Shown here piece after piece: positions 14,754-22,700 of a DNA stretch of 31,562 bases; the stretch's first letter is position 1, and the number at the start of each line of letters is the position of its first letter. Under the pieces are notes generated by a model. That model was not told the DNA's origin, searched no databases, and saw only the letters and a program-made list of their open reading frames with translations. Source of the stretch: CAYJLA01 sp964371305 (GTDB taxonomy: Bacteria > Bacillota_I > Bacilli_A > RFN20 > CAG-826); assembly GCA_964371305.1 (NCBI GenBank), contig CAYJLA010000012.1:1-31562 (forward strand), read 5' to 3'. A program made the position numbers and the translations under genes.

Positions 14754-15788
14754 ATGAAAAAAATAACTATAATCACCGCATTAGCATCTATAGGAACTTT
14801 ATTATGCGCAATAATCTACTTTATTATCATGATGATTGTTAATAGTAGTGATTTTTCTGGCGTAATGCAACAAGGTTTTGATGTATTGTTTATGAGAGAC
14901 TTAAATACTACTCATGTTATTGTCTCCATTGGTTTATATTTAAGTATTGTTTTAATTATTACATTAGTTACACTAGCTTTATTAAGAAAACGCAATGAAT
15001 TGTACCTAACAGTGGTCGGTCTTGTATTATCTTTTATTTTTGTATTTATGAATATCTCAGCTTTAATTAATGGCAACATTACTTTTGGTGATAGTGCTAA
15101 CTTAACTGAATCATTAGGTAGTATTTTATCTATTGCTTATTGTTTGATTGCTGCTATTGTTGTTATTTCGTTTGCAGCTGCTTTTGTTTATGGTGGTTCA
15201 GAAAGAAGAAAATTACCTAATTTAGTTGATTCAGAAGACGTTATTAGTGTTCAAAATGATCAAGAGAATAAAGAAGATAAAGTAGAAGCAACAAATGAAG
15301 ATACAGTAAGTGAAGTAACTCCTGAAGAAGTTATGGATGAAGATAACGAAGTTGTTGCTGTTAAACCTGAACAAACTGAAGAAGTTAGTGCAAAAACGGA
15401 TGAAAAAGTTGTAGTGGAGACGGAAGAAAAAGTGAAGAAAGCTCCAGCAAAGAAGTCAACAGTTACTTCTAAGAAAGCTCCAGCAAAGAAGTCAATATCA
15501 ACTACTAAAAAAACTACTGAAAAAACTACAAAAGCTCCTGAAGATGATGCTCATACTGCATCAAAAACAGGTACAAAGATATATCATGTTTCAAAACATC
15601 ACCCAACAAATAAATGGCAAGTTAAACTTGAGGGTGGAAAAAAAGCTATTAAAACATTTGATACACAACGTGAAGCGCAAGCTTACGCTAACGACTTAAT
15701 TGAATCAAATCATGGAAAAGGCGCCTTAAAATTACATTCTAGAAAAGGAACTATAAGAAAGGCGGATAACATCAAAAATGAACACTAA
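14754..15788 (+). CDS. four-TM membrane protein with Lys/Pro/Ala tail and DUF2188 domain
   Basis: Protein of 344 residues with three parts. Residues 1-150 contain four hydrophobic helices (about 5-29, 57-79, 85-106, 125-148). Residues about 155-225 are acidic and Glu/Val-rich. Residues 228-270 are a basic, histone-H1-like tail with KKAPAKKS repeated at 228-235 and 240-247 (an exact 24-base DNA repeat). The C terminus from residue 275 (KIYHVSKHHPTNKWQVK) is a DUF2188 domain, a small beta-rich domain of unknown role. The helix layout matches that of the 671-residue protein at 23673. It heads the operon and overlaps the next gene by 11 bases, so it is translationally linked to pgpA. The basic tail could bind nucleic acid, RNA or anionic lipid (inference). 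Confidence 0.8.
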   Translation: MKKITIITALASIGTLLCAIIYFIIMMIVNSSDFSGVMQQGFDVLFMRDLNTTHVIVSIGLYLSIVLIITLVTLALLRKRNELYLTVVGLVLSFIFVFMNISALINGNITFGDSANLTESLGSILSIAYCLIAAIVVISFAAAFVYGGSERRKLPNLVDSEDVISVQNDQENKEDKVEATNEDTVSEVTPEEVMDEDNEVVAVKPEQTEEVSAKTDEKVVVETEEKVKKAPAKKSTVTSKKAPAKKSISTTKKTTEKTTKAPEDDAHTASKTGTKIYHVSKHHPTNKWQVKLEGGKKAIKTFDTQREAQAYANDLIESNHGKGALKLHSRKGTIRKADNIKNEH

Positions 15789-16260
15789 AGATTATACAAA
15801 CTTTTGTATTGAGTCTCTTAGAGAAAGAGGTGTTACACTTGAAGATATTTGTGAATGCGCAAGATTTTTACAACAAAATTATCATGCAAATTTAACAGCA
15901 GATGACATGCTTGTAGGTGTACAAGAAGTTATTAAGAAAAGAGAAGTTCAATATGCTATTATGACTGCAATTGAACTTGATAAACTAGTTGAACAAAACA
16001 AATTGAATAACAAGGACCTACAAGAAGATTTATGCAACGATCAAGGTTTATATGGCGTTGACGAAGTTTTAGCTTATGGAATCTGTAATTTATACGGTTC
16101 GATTGCGTTGACAAATTTCGGTTATATTGATAAAGAAAAATACGGTATTGTAGAAAAATTAAACATCGAAGGGAAAGAAAAAAACAAATGTCACACATTT
16201 TTAGATGACATTGTTGGCGCTATTGCTGCATCTGCAGCTAGTAGATTTGCGCATAATTAA
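15778..16260 (+). CDS. pgpA: phosphatidylglycerophosphatase A-like protein (YutG type)
   Basis: Soluble 160-residue protein of the PgpA family, Firmicutes YutG subtype, thought to remove phosphate from phosphatidylglycerol phosphate or a related lipid precursor. Motifs typical of this subtype are REVQYAIMTAIELDKL, ICNLYGSIALTNFGYIDK and, near the end, CHTFLDDIVGAIAASAASR, which holds the acidic metal-binding pair. Length is normal for YutG. The start overlaps the last codons of the preceding gene. The stop is followed two bases later by cdaA. Having a lipid-phosphatase gene directly before cdaA-glmM links envelope lipid and wall precursor supply to c-di-AMP. Substrate is inferred from the family only. 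Confidence 0.85.
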   Translation: MNTKDYTNFCIESLRERGVTLEDICECARFLQQNYHANLTADDMLVGVQEVIKKREVQYAIMTAIELDKLVEQNKLNNKDLQEDLCNDQGLYGVDEVLAYGICNLYGSIALTNFGYIDKEKYGIVEKLNIEGKEKNKCHTFLDDIVGAIAASAASRFAHN

Positions 16261-16262
16261 TT

Positions 16263-17039
16263 ATGCTTTTTGAATTCGTAGATTTTTATTTAATCAATAC
16301 TTGGATTGAACTATTTGTTGTTTTTGCATTTTATTTCATTGCAGTATATATTCTAATTCATTTTAAACCAACCCGAAGATTATTTGCCTTAGCTAATGGA
16401 CTATTTGTGTTGTTGTTTATAAGTTACGTATTAATGCTAACGTTTGTATTTTATGTGGTGATCGCTGCAATTATAATTACATTTACGATATTCTTTATTT
16501 CAAACATGAACTATAGAAAAATGAGTTTTTTTAAAGGAAACTGGTTTGTAAATAGAAATAGTAATAAAGTTACTACAAGCACAATTTACGATACGAATGC
16601 AGTCGTAAAAGAAATATTTGATCTAGTTTCATTTTGCAGTAAGAAAAAAATTGGTGCTATTATAGTTTTTGAAACAAAAGACGATTTATCTTCATTTGCT
16701 AAAAGTGGGACTCAGATTAATGCTCCAGTATCATCAGAATTGCTTCAAACTATTTTTTATCCAGGTACTAGATTACATGACGGTGCTGTTATTATTAAGG
16801 AAAATAAAATACTTGCCGCAAGTGTTTATTTTACTCCTACAACTAAAGCTTTGACTGGAAAATACGGCAGCAGACATAGAGCAGCGATTGGAATTAGTGA
16901 AGTTACAGATTCTGTTACTGTGATTGTCTCGGAAGAAACGGGAATTGTTTCATTTGCAATCGATGGAGTTATTGAGTCAACCACTTTAGAAAACTTTTCA
17001 AACTTATTAGAAGGCTATTTAAAAGATAGAAAACAATAA
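16263..17039 (+). CDS. cdaA: membrane diadenylate cyclase (c-di-AMP synthase)
   Basis: CdaA/YbbP-type DisA_N protein, 258 residues. It condenses two ATP into c-di-AMP, the messenger that controls potassium transport, osmolytes and wall homeostasis. The N-terminal ~85 residues hold three hydrophobic helices. The catalytic domain has DGA at 173-175 (in LHDGAVII) and RHR at 204-206 (in SRHRAAIGISEVTDS), both diagnostic, and ends with VIVSEETGIVSFA. The ATG lies two bases after the pgpA stop without an SD, and glmM follows two bases after its stop. The usual regulator gene cdaR, normally between cdaA and glmM in Firmicutes, is absent here. Confidence 0.95.
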   Translation: MLFEFVDFYLINTWIELFVVFAFYFIAVYILIHFKPTRRLFALANGLFVLLFISYVLMLTFVFYVVIAAIIITFTIFFISNMNYRKMSFFKGNWFVNRNSNKVTTSTIYDTNAVVKEIFDLVSFCSKKKIGAIIVFETKDDLSSFAKSGTQINAPVSSELLQTIFYPGTRLHDGAVIIKENKILAASVYFTPTTKALTGKYGSRHRAAIGISEVTDSVTVIVSEETGIVSFAIDGVIESTTLENFSNLLEGYLKDRKQ

Positions 17040-17041
17040 AT

Positions 17042-18382
17042 ATGGGAAAATATTTTGGAACCGATGGTTTTCGTGGTGTTGCAAACGATGTTATAACCAG
17101 TCAAAATGCATATAGAATTGGAAGAATGATGGGTCAATATCCAAATGGTCGTCATAATAAAGTTTTAATTGCTAGAGATACAAGGTTAAGTGGCGGAATG
17201 ATTTCTTCTGCACTTGCAAGCGGATTGGCTGCTAGTGGTAGTGAAGTAATTGATATCGGAGTCAGTGTTACTGCTTCAGTTGCGTATTTACTAAAAATTC
17301 ATAATTGTGATTATGGAATTGTTGTTTCGGCTTCTCATAATCCATTTTATGACAATGGAATAAAAATATTTAATAAAGACGCTGAAAAGATTGACGCTGA
17401 GTTGGAACTTCTTTTAGAGACATATATTGATGAAAAAAGTGATAATTTACCATATCCCTTCAACGAGCAAGTTGGTAAAGTTTTGCATAAGGGAAATTAT
17501 AAAGACATCTATATTGATTTTTTAGCTTCCTTAGTCAATGTTGATCCAAGTGAAAAAATGAACATCGTTGTGGATTGCGCAAATGGTTCTGCATATAAAC
17601 AAGTTAAAAATGTTTTTAATAGATTTCCACAATTAAATTGTATTTATATTAATGATGCACCTAATGGAATTAATATAAATAGACATTGTGGCTCAACACA
17701 TTTAAGTTCTTTAAAAGAAAAATTGCATGAAACAAAGTATGATATAGGTTTTGCATTTGATGGTGATTGCGATAGATTAATAGTAGTAAATAAAGACGGA
17801 AGAGAATTAGATGGTGATGGAATAATTTACTTATGTGCAAAACATTTGAAATCTTTGCAAAAACTTAATAAAAATGCAGTAGTTTTGACTACAATGTCTA
17901 ATATAGGTACAAAAAAAGCACTTAAAAACATTGATATAGACTATATAATTAGCGATGTTGGTGACAAAAATGTTCAAAACGAATTAAAGAAGAATATGTT
18001 ATCTCTTGGTGGTGAACAATCAGGACACATTACATTTATGGAACACTTAAATACTGGTGATGGAATATTATCAATGATAAAAGTTCTTAATGCACTTTCT
18101 TACTTTAAAATCACACTTGATGATGTTTTAAAAGAATGGGTAAAATTTCCACAAGTTTTATTAAATGTTAAAGTAAGTAATAAACAAGCAGTTTTATTAG
18201 ATTCTAAATTGAAAGAAATGATAGATAAATATCAACAACAACTAGGCAATAATGGACGTGTGTTCTTAAGAGCTAGTGGAACTGAGCAACTCATAAGAAT
18301 AATGTGTGAAGCGGATAGTGAAATGCTATGTAATAGTATTTGTGAAAATATAAAAAATTACATCAATGACTTGAACTTTTAA
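17042..18382 (+). CDS. glmM: phosphoglucosamine mutase
   Basis: Cytosolic enzyme of 446 residues converting glucosamine-6-phosphate to glucosamine-1-phosphate on the path to UDP-GlcNAc and peptidoglycan. Opens with KYFGTDGFRG. The phosphoserine loop is SASHNP with catalytic Ser98. The metal loop is DGDCDR (240-245), the sugar-binding loop GGEQSGH, and the phosphate-binding loop RASGTEQLIRIM near the C terminus. Length matches the family. Two bases separate it from cdaA, keeping the conserved cdaA-glmM pairing; CdaA and GlmM interact physically in other Firmicutes (known). No SD is seen before the ATG, so translation is likely coupled. Confidence 0.96.
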   Translation: MGKYFGTDGFRGVANDVITSQNAYRIGRMMGQYPNGRHNKVLIARDTRLSGGMISSALASGLAASGSEVIDIGVSVTASVAYLLKIHNCDYGIVVSASHNPFYDNGIKIFNKDAEKIDAELELLLETYIDEKSDNLPYPFNEQVGKVLHKGNYKDIYIDFLASLVNVDPSEKMNIVVDCANGSAYKQVKNVFNRFPQLNCIYINDAPNGININRHCGSTHLSSLKEKLHETKYDIGFAFDGDCDRLIVVNKDGRELDGDGIIYLCAKHLKSLQKLNKNAVVLTTMSNIGTKKALKNIDIDYIISDVGDKNVQNELKKNMLSLGGEQSGHITFMEHLNTGDGILSMIKVLNALSYFKITLDDVLKEWVKFPQVLLNVKVSNKQAVLLDSKLKEMIDKYQQQLGNNGRVFLRASGTEQLIRIMCEADSEMLCNSICENIKNYINDLNF

Positions 18383-18384
18383 TT

Positions 18385-18990
18385 ATGTTAAAAGAAGATA
18401 TTTATGCATATTTAATTAAAGTTAGTGCTATAACTAAAATCGGTTTACTTTATTCCACTGATCCATATGCTATTGAAAATTACAAAGAAATTGAGGATTT
18501 GACAACTAATGTGTTACAAAAGTTTCAAGATATAAGCTTTGAAAGAAACAATTTTTTTGCTAAAGATATTTATCCAACACCTTCTGTTTCAGTAAGAGCG
18601 GTGATCAGAGATCAAGAAGGTCGTTGTTTATTTGTAAAAGAAGCAAGTGATAATACGTATTCTTTACCTGGCGGTTGGTGTGATTTATATGATTCTCCAC
18701 AAGAAGCCATAATTAAAGAAATTTTTCAAGAATCTGGGATTAAAGCTAATGTTATTAAATTAATCGGAATAATTGATAAAAAACAATATAAACATTTAAG
18801 TTCGTTACCTATTTTTGACATAGTATTTGAAGCAGAAATAATTGAAGATGGTTTTGATATATCTCATGAAGTTAACGAGATTAAATTCGAATATGCCGAT
18901 AAAATATGTCCGTTGTCAAATAAAAACACCAAAGAAGAACTTGCACGAATAATAACTGCCTGCGAAACTAACAAAACAATTTTTGATTAA
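18385..18990 (+). CDS. Nudix hydrolase with N-terminal NUDIX_N domain
   Basis: Protein of 201 residues. The first ~65 residues match the helical N-terminal domain found on a Firmicutes subgroup of Nudix enzymes. PTPSVSVRAVIRDQEGRCLF then starts the Nudix fold. The Nudix box reads GWCDLYDSPQEAIIKEIFQE-SGI. Compared with the consensus G-x5-E-x7-REUXEEXGU, the first Glu is Asp, Arg is Lys and one Glu is Gln, while the metal-binding pattern K-E-I-F-Q-E is largely kept. It likely hydrolyses a nucleoside diphosphate derivative such as ADP-ribose, but this is a family-level guess. It starts two bases after glmM with no SD and is the last gene of the operon. Confidence 0.85.
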   Translation: MLKEDIYAYLIKVSAITKIGLLYSTDPYAIENYKEIEDLTTNVLQKFQDISFERNNFFAKDIYPTPSVSVRAVIRDQEGRCLFVKEASDNTYSLPGGWCDLYDSPQEAIIKEIFQESGIKANVIKLIGIIDKKQYKHLSSLPIFDIVFEAEIIEDGFDISHEVNEIKFEYADKICPLSNKNTKEELARIITACETNKTIFD

Positions 18991-19012
18991 ATATATATTT
19001 TATATTTAAATT

Positions 19013-19021
19013 TGATATAAT
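19013..19021 (+). promoter_or_regulatory. extended -10 box of the RDD gene
   Basis: TGA-TATAAT, with TATAAT at 19016-19021, 6 bases before the ATG at 19028. No SD and no clear -35; the extended -10 compensates. Confidence 0.55.
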
Positions 19022-19027
19022 TAATTT

Positions 19028-19513
19028 ATGAATGAAAATAGTCGTTTTGCACTAAAAAAAATATTAGCAACAGTAGTTGATATTTTGATAATGCTAGTGG
19101 TTACTGGTTTACTTATGTTACCATCTATAATTTATTTAGTAATCGTTACTACAACAAGTACATTTACCACATTTGATATTTACGCTTTATACATTTCCTC
19201 ATCATTAGGCGTAGCGTTAAGTATTATTTCTTCTATTGCGTACTTAGTGGTTGTTCCTTCATATACAAATGGACAAACAATCGGATATATCATATTTAAA
19301 TTAAGGTTGATAAACAATAACAATGAAGCGTTAACAAGTAAGGTTTTGTTTGTTCGCGCAACCACAAGATTAGTTATTATAATTTTAACGTTGGGGGTTT
19401 GTTTAATCGCTGACCTTTTAGTGTTATTATTAAATAAGCGAGGAATAAGTTTTTATGATGTCTTAACCTCGACACATATAATTGATATTAGTTCAAACAA
19501 GGAGGATAACTAA
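19028..19513 (+). CDS. RDD-family membrane protein
   Basis: Small integral membrane protein of 161 residues with about four hydrophobic segments. The RDD pattern is recognisable though degenerate: R-F-A-L-K-K-I-L-A-T-V-V-D near the start, GQTIGYIIFKLRLIN in the middle, and a final RGISFYDVLTSTHII equivalent to the family's R-x-hhD-h-h-x-x-T-x-V end. Function of the family is unclear; some members are linked to ion transport or osmotic stress. It appears to be translated from a leaderless mRNA. Its last codons contain AGGAGG, the SD for deoD, which starts on the very next base after the stop. Confidence 0.8.
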   Translation: MNENSRFALKKILATVVDILIMLVVTGLLMLPSIIYLVIVTTTSTFTTFDIYALYISSSLGVALSIISSIAYLVVVPSYTNGQTIGYIIFKLRLINNNNEALTSKVLFVRATTRLVIIILTLGVCLIADLLVLLLNKRGISFYDVLTSTHIIDISSNKEDN

Positions 19514-20230
19514 ATGTCAACATTACACATTAAAGCAAAGGATAATGCTTTTGCAAAAGTCGTATTAATGCCAGGAGATCCACAAAGAGCGAAGTGGGTT
19601 GCAGAAACTTTTTTAAAGGATATTGAATTAGTAAATGATGTAAGAGGTATACTTGCATATACTGGTTATACAAAAAATGGAAAAAGAATTTCTGTTATGG
19701 CTAGCGGAATGGGAATACCATCTATTACAATATATGCTCATGAATTATATACAGGTTATGGTGTTGAATCTATTATTAGAATCGGCACATGTGGTGCATA
19801 TCAACCACAAATTAACTTATTTGATGTAGTTGTTGCACTAGGTGCTTCAAGTGATTCAAATGCTGCAAGTCAATTTAATTTAAATGGTCAATTCTCTGCA
19901 ATTGCGGACTTCGATCTTGTAAAAATAGCTGATCAAAAACTCATTGAATCTAAAATGGGACACCATGTAGGTAATATGTTCTCAGCTGATATATTTTATG
20001 ATCCAGATCCAGAGACATATAAACGTTGGGCTAGACTTGGTGTTTTAGGTGTTGAAATGGAAGCTTATGGTTTATACTTAAAAGCAAATGAGCTAGGTAA
20101 AAAGGCTTTAGCGTTATGCACCGTTACTGACCACTTCTTAAAACCAGAAAAAGCAACTGTTGAAGAAAGACTACTTGGTTTATCAAAAATGATAGAAAGA
20201 GCAATTGAAGTAGCGGAAGAAGTTGCCTAA
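19514..20230 (+). CDS. deoD: purine nucleoside phosphorylase, DeoD type
   Basis: Hexameric-type phosphorylase of 238 residues that splits purine (deoxy)nucleosides with phosphate into base and (deoxy)ribose-1-phosphate for salvage. The phosphate-binding segment MPGDPQRA (19-26, Arg25), the loop IRIGTCGAYQ, and VEMEAYGLY with the ribose-binding Glu are present, followed by TVTDHFL carrying the catalytic Asp. Length is normal. SD AGGAGG (19500-19505) lies in the end of the preceding gene. Stop and next start share a TAATG at 20228-20232. Together with thymidine kinase downstream it indicates reliance on nucleoside salvage. Confidence 0.95.
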   Translation: MSTLHIKAKDNAFAKVVLMPGDPQRAKWVAETFLKDIELVNDVRGILAYTGYTKNGKRISVMASGMGIPSITIYAHELYTGYGVESIIRIGTCGAYQPQINLFDVVVALGASSDSNAASQFNLNGQFSAIADFDLVKIADQKLIESKMGHHVGNMFSADIFYDPDPETYKRWARLGVLGVEMEAYGLYLKANELGKKALALCTVTDHFLKPEKATVEERLLGLSKMIERAIEVAEEVA

Positions 20231-20877
20231 TGAGTCCGATTTTAATTCTTGCGATTAGTTTGGGTTCGCTTGGAATAATCGCAGTTTTAACTTTATTGTT
20301 TTGTTTCCCAATAAGAAAATTATATTACCAAAAAAAATATGTAAGTATATATGGAAAAGTTCTTTATGAAATTGCAATGGAGTTAGACTTATATCTTATT
20401 AATAATTTAATCTATGAAATTGATTCTGGCAATTACTTGCCTATTGATCATATTCTTTTTGGCGATAAATATATATATGTAATCAAAGACAGATTATACA
20501 ACGGCATTATTGAACCAATTGAACATGATTCAAAATGGAGACATCATAAAGGTACCAATATAGTATCAATAATTGATAATCCATTATTATTGAATAGACA
20601 AAGAGTTATCAGTTTATGTAATGCCGCACAATTAGATCCAAATTTATTCATATCAGTAGTAGTTGTGAATGATGGTTGTCTAAATGGACCTTACAATATT
20701 GAATCAAAGAAAGACTTCTTAGTTACGAAAAATAAACTAAGAAAGTTAATAGTGTCACTGGAAAAATCTGCTGTAAGTGATATAAATAAAAATCAATTAG
20801 ATATGACTGTTAAAGATCTTGCAAGGTTAAATCTAAGAGATAAGGTTCAAATGACAAAACAAAAAAAACAACCCTAA
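20230..20877 (+). CDS. membrane-anchored NERD-like protein, possibly inactive
   Basis: Protein of 215 residues with one N-terminal hydrophobic helix (about 3-26) and a cytosolic or surface domain resembling NERD (nuclease-related domain): YLPIDHILFGDKYIYVIKDR, then G-I-I-E-P, a W, and IDNPLLLNRQRV. NERD proteins usually show D...(hIExK). Here the Asp is kept (IDH), but the Glu and Lys appear as Lys and Arg (VIKDR), so nuclease activity is doubtful. It starts in the TAATG shared with deoD. The codons for its last residues (KQKKQP) overlap a terminator hairpin serving the opposing tRNA-Gly gene. Assignment to NERD is by motif only. Confidence 0.65.
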   Translation: MSPILILAISLGSLGIIAVLTLLFCFPIRKLYYQKKYVSIYGKVLYEIAMELDLYLINNLIYEIDSGNYLPIDHILFGDKYIYVIKDRLYNGIIEPIEHDSKWRHHKGTNIVSIIDNPLLLNRQRVISLCNAAQLDPNLFISVVVVNDGCLNGPYNIESKKDFLVTKNKLRKLIVSLEKSAVSDINKNQLDMTVKDLARLNLRDKVQMTKQKKQP

Positions 20878-20883
20878 GGTTGT
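20855..20883 (-). terminator. terminator of tRNA-Gly, inside the end of the NERD-like gene
   Basis: On the minus strand: ACAACC (20883-20878), loop TTAG, GGTTGT (20873-20868), then eight T from the A run at 20861-20868. The T run only suits the minus strand. The stop codon of the plus-strand gene lies in the loop. Confidence 0.75.
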
Positions 20884-20894
20884 ATTTGTATTAA

Positions 20895-20968
20895 TGGAGC
20901 AGGTGACGGGAATCGAACCCGCATAACTACCTTGGCAAGGTAGTGTTCTACCACTGAACTACACCTGC
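20895..20968 (-). tRNA. tRNA-Gly (anticodon GCC)
   Basis: 74 bases with encoded CCA. Acceptor GCAGGTG/CACCTGC, D arm with GTTC/GAAC, anticodon stem CTACC/GGTAG with loop TTGCCAA (anticodon GCC), T arm CGGG-TTCGATT-CCCG. Complete and canonical. Confidence 0.96.
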
Positions 20969-20984
20969 ATATGTATGCTTAATT

Positions 20985-21013
20985 ATTATATGAAATAAAT
21001 GAATATATTTCAA
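20985..21013 (-). promoter_or_regulatory. promoter of tRNA-Gly
   Basis: Minus strand: TTGAAA (21013-21008), 17-base spacer, TATAAT (20990-20985), placing the start about 10 bases before the tRNA 5' end. Confidence 0.7.
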
Positions 21014-21040
21014 GAGGAAATTTAAAAGAAGGTAAAAAAT

Positions 21041-22696
21041 ATGAGTAGTAAAGAAAAATTGGCAAATTTAATGATTACAGATGATGTGTTGTCTGTAGAA
21101 GAACTAGAAAAAAAGTATCCAATAAGGCAGCTTGAACCAAGCGCTTTGATTACTCGCTTTGCGCCTTCTCCGACCGGTTTTTTACATACAGGGTCGTTAT
21201 TTACTGCAATGATTTCTCATAAACTAGCTTCTCAAAGCAATGGCGTTTTCTATGTTAGACTCGAAGACACTGATACGAAAAGAGAAATCAAAGGGGCTGG
21301 GATTCAATTAATAGAACAATTGAATCAATTCAATGTTGGTCCTAACGAAGGATATCTTGGAATAAATGAGTTAGGTGTGTATGGACCATATAAGCAATCT
21401 GAACGCGCGGATATTTATAAAAGTGTAATTAAAGAAATGATTTTACAAGGTAAAGCATATCCTTGTTTTTGCACAAGTGAAGAATTAAGTGCAATACGAC
21501 AAGAGCAAGAAGCTAGTAAAGTCGTTCCTGGATATTATGGTGCATATGCTAAGTGTAGACATTTTACAGATGAAGAATGTATTAAATTAATTGAAGAAGG
21601 GAGCCCTTTTGTAATACGATTTAAGTCTAGTGGAAATCATCTAAATAAAATAACAGTTAAAGACATGATTAGAGGCGAAATTACAATAGCCCAAAATGAT
21701 TTAGATGTTGTTATATTAAAAAGCGACGGGCTTCCAACTTATCATTTTGCGCATGTTGTTGATGATCACTTTATGAAAACAACAATAGTGGCAAGAGGAG
21801 AAGAATGGATTTCATCATTACCTATTCATATTGAAATGTTTGAATCATTATCATGGAATGCTCCAAATTATGCTCACCTACCTCTAATAAATAAATTAGA
21901 TAATGGTAATAAAAGAAAATTATCTAAACGTAAGGATCCAGAAGCCTCTGTAGAGTACTTTATAAGTGAAGGTTATCCTGTTGAGGGCGTTTTATTGTAT
22001 TTAATGTCTATTGCAAACTCTAACTTCGAAGAATGGGTTATTGAAAATAAAACTTTCGATATAGATAAGTTTAATTTTTCACTTTCCAAAATGTCTCTTG
22101 ATGGAGCATTGTTTGACATTAATAAATTAAATTATTTTTCAAAAGAGTTCCTAGCCTCATTAAATAAAGATGAAATAACACAAAGAATTTTAGTTTGGGC
22201 TAAAGATTATTGTATTGAATTATATGAATTAATTAATAATGATGTTGAATACTTCAAAGAAATCATTAACATCGAAAGAGAAAAAGAAAATCCAAGAAAA
22301 GACTATTTTAAATATAGCAATATTTTAGAAAATGTTAAATTCTTTTATAGTAAGTACTACAACTTATTAAATGTAGAAGAGTTTCCTTTCAACCAAAGTG
22401 TTTCTAAAGAAGTCATTAAAAATGTTTTAAGAGAATATTTACTTACTAATGATTATACATTTACAAATCAAGAGTGGTTTGCAAACATAAAGGTTATAGC
22501 AGAAAAAAATAATTTTGCTATCAATAACAAAGAATATAAATTGAATCCTGAATCATTTAACGGTAATGTAGCATCAGTGGCAGAAATAATTCGTATAATG
22601 GCTGTTGGTAGTAAGTTTGCGCCCGATCTTTATAGTTTGTTGCAAGTATTAGGTAAAGAAGAAGTTGAAAGACGAATAAATAAAATAATTAAATAG
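21041..22696 (+). CDS. gltX: glutamyl-tRNA synthetase
   Basis: Class I synthetase of 551 residues charging tRNA-Glu (and perhaps tRNA-Gln). The HIGH-type motif is in RFAPSPTGFLHTGSL (HTGS at 49-52) and the KMSKS-type motif is KLSKR (293-297). RLEDTDTKRE, YPCFCTSEEL and DGLPTYHFAHVVDDH are typical of the catalytic core. It is longer than the usual ~480 residues, with about 35 residues before the core, a form also seen in some Clostridia and gut lineages. A C-terminal helical anticodon-binding region follows. SD AGAAGG lies 8 bases upstream of the ATG. No T-box is possible in the short 70-base upstream gap. DgkB-like gene follows after four bases. Confidence 0.95.
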   Translation: MSSKEKLANLMITDDVLSVEELEKKYPIRQLEPSALITRFAPSPTGFLHTGSLFTAMISHKLASQSNGVFYVRLEDTDTKREIKGAGIQLIEQLNQFNVGPNEGYLGINELGVYGPYKQSERADIYKSVIKEMILQGKAYPCFCTSEELSAIRQEQEASKVVPGYYGAYAKCRHFTDEECIKLIEEGSPFVIRFKSSGNHLNKITVKDMIRGEITIAQNDLDVVILKSDGLPTYHFAHVVDDHFMKTTIVARGEEWISSLPIHIEMFESLSWNAPNYAHLPLINKLDNGNKRKLSKRKDPEASVEYFISEGYPVEGVLLYLMSIANSNFEEWVIENKTFDIDKFNFSLSKMSLDGALFDINKLNYFSKEFLASLNKDEITQRILVWAKDYCIELYELINNDVEYFKEIINIEREKENPRKDYFKYSNILENVKFFYSKYYNLLNVEEFPFNQSVSKEVIKNVLREYLLTNDYTFTNQEWFANIKVIAEKNNFAINNKEYKLNPESFNGNVASVAEIIRIMAVGSKFAPDLYSLLQVLGKEEVERRINKIIK

Positions 22697-22700
22697 ATAT

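Noticed and set aside
20969..21040. T-box leader before gltX
   Set aside because: Only about 70 bases separate the tRNA-Gly gene from the start codon, with no T-box sequence; this space holds the opposing tRNA promoter.
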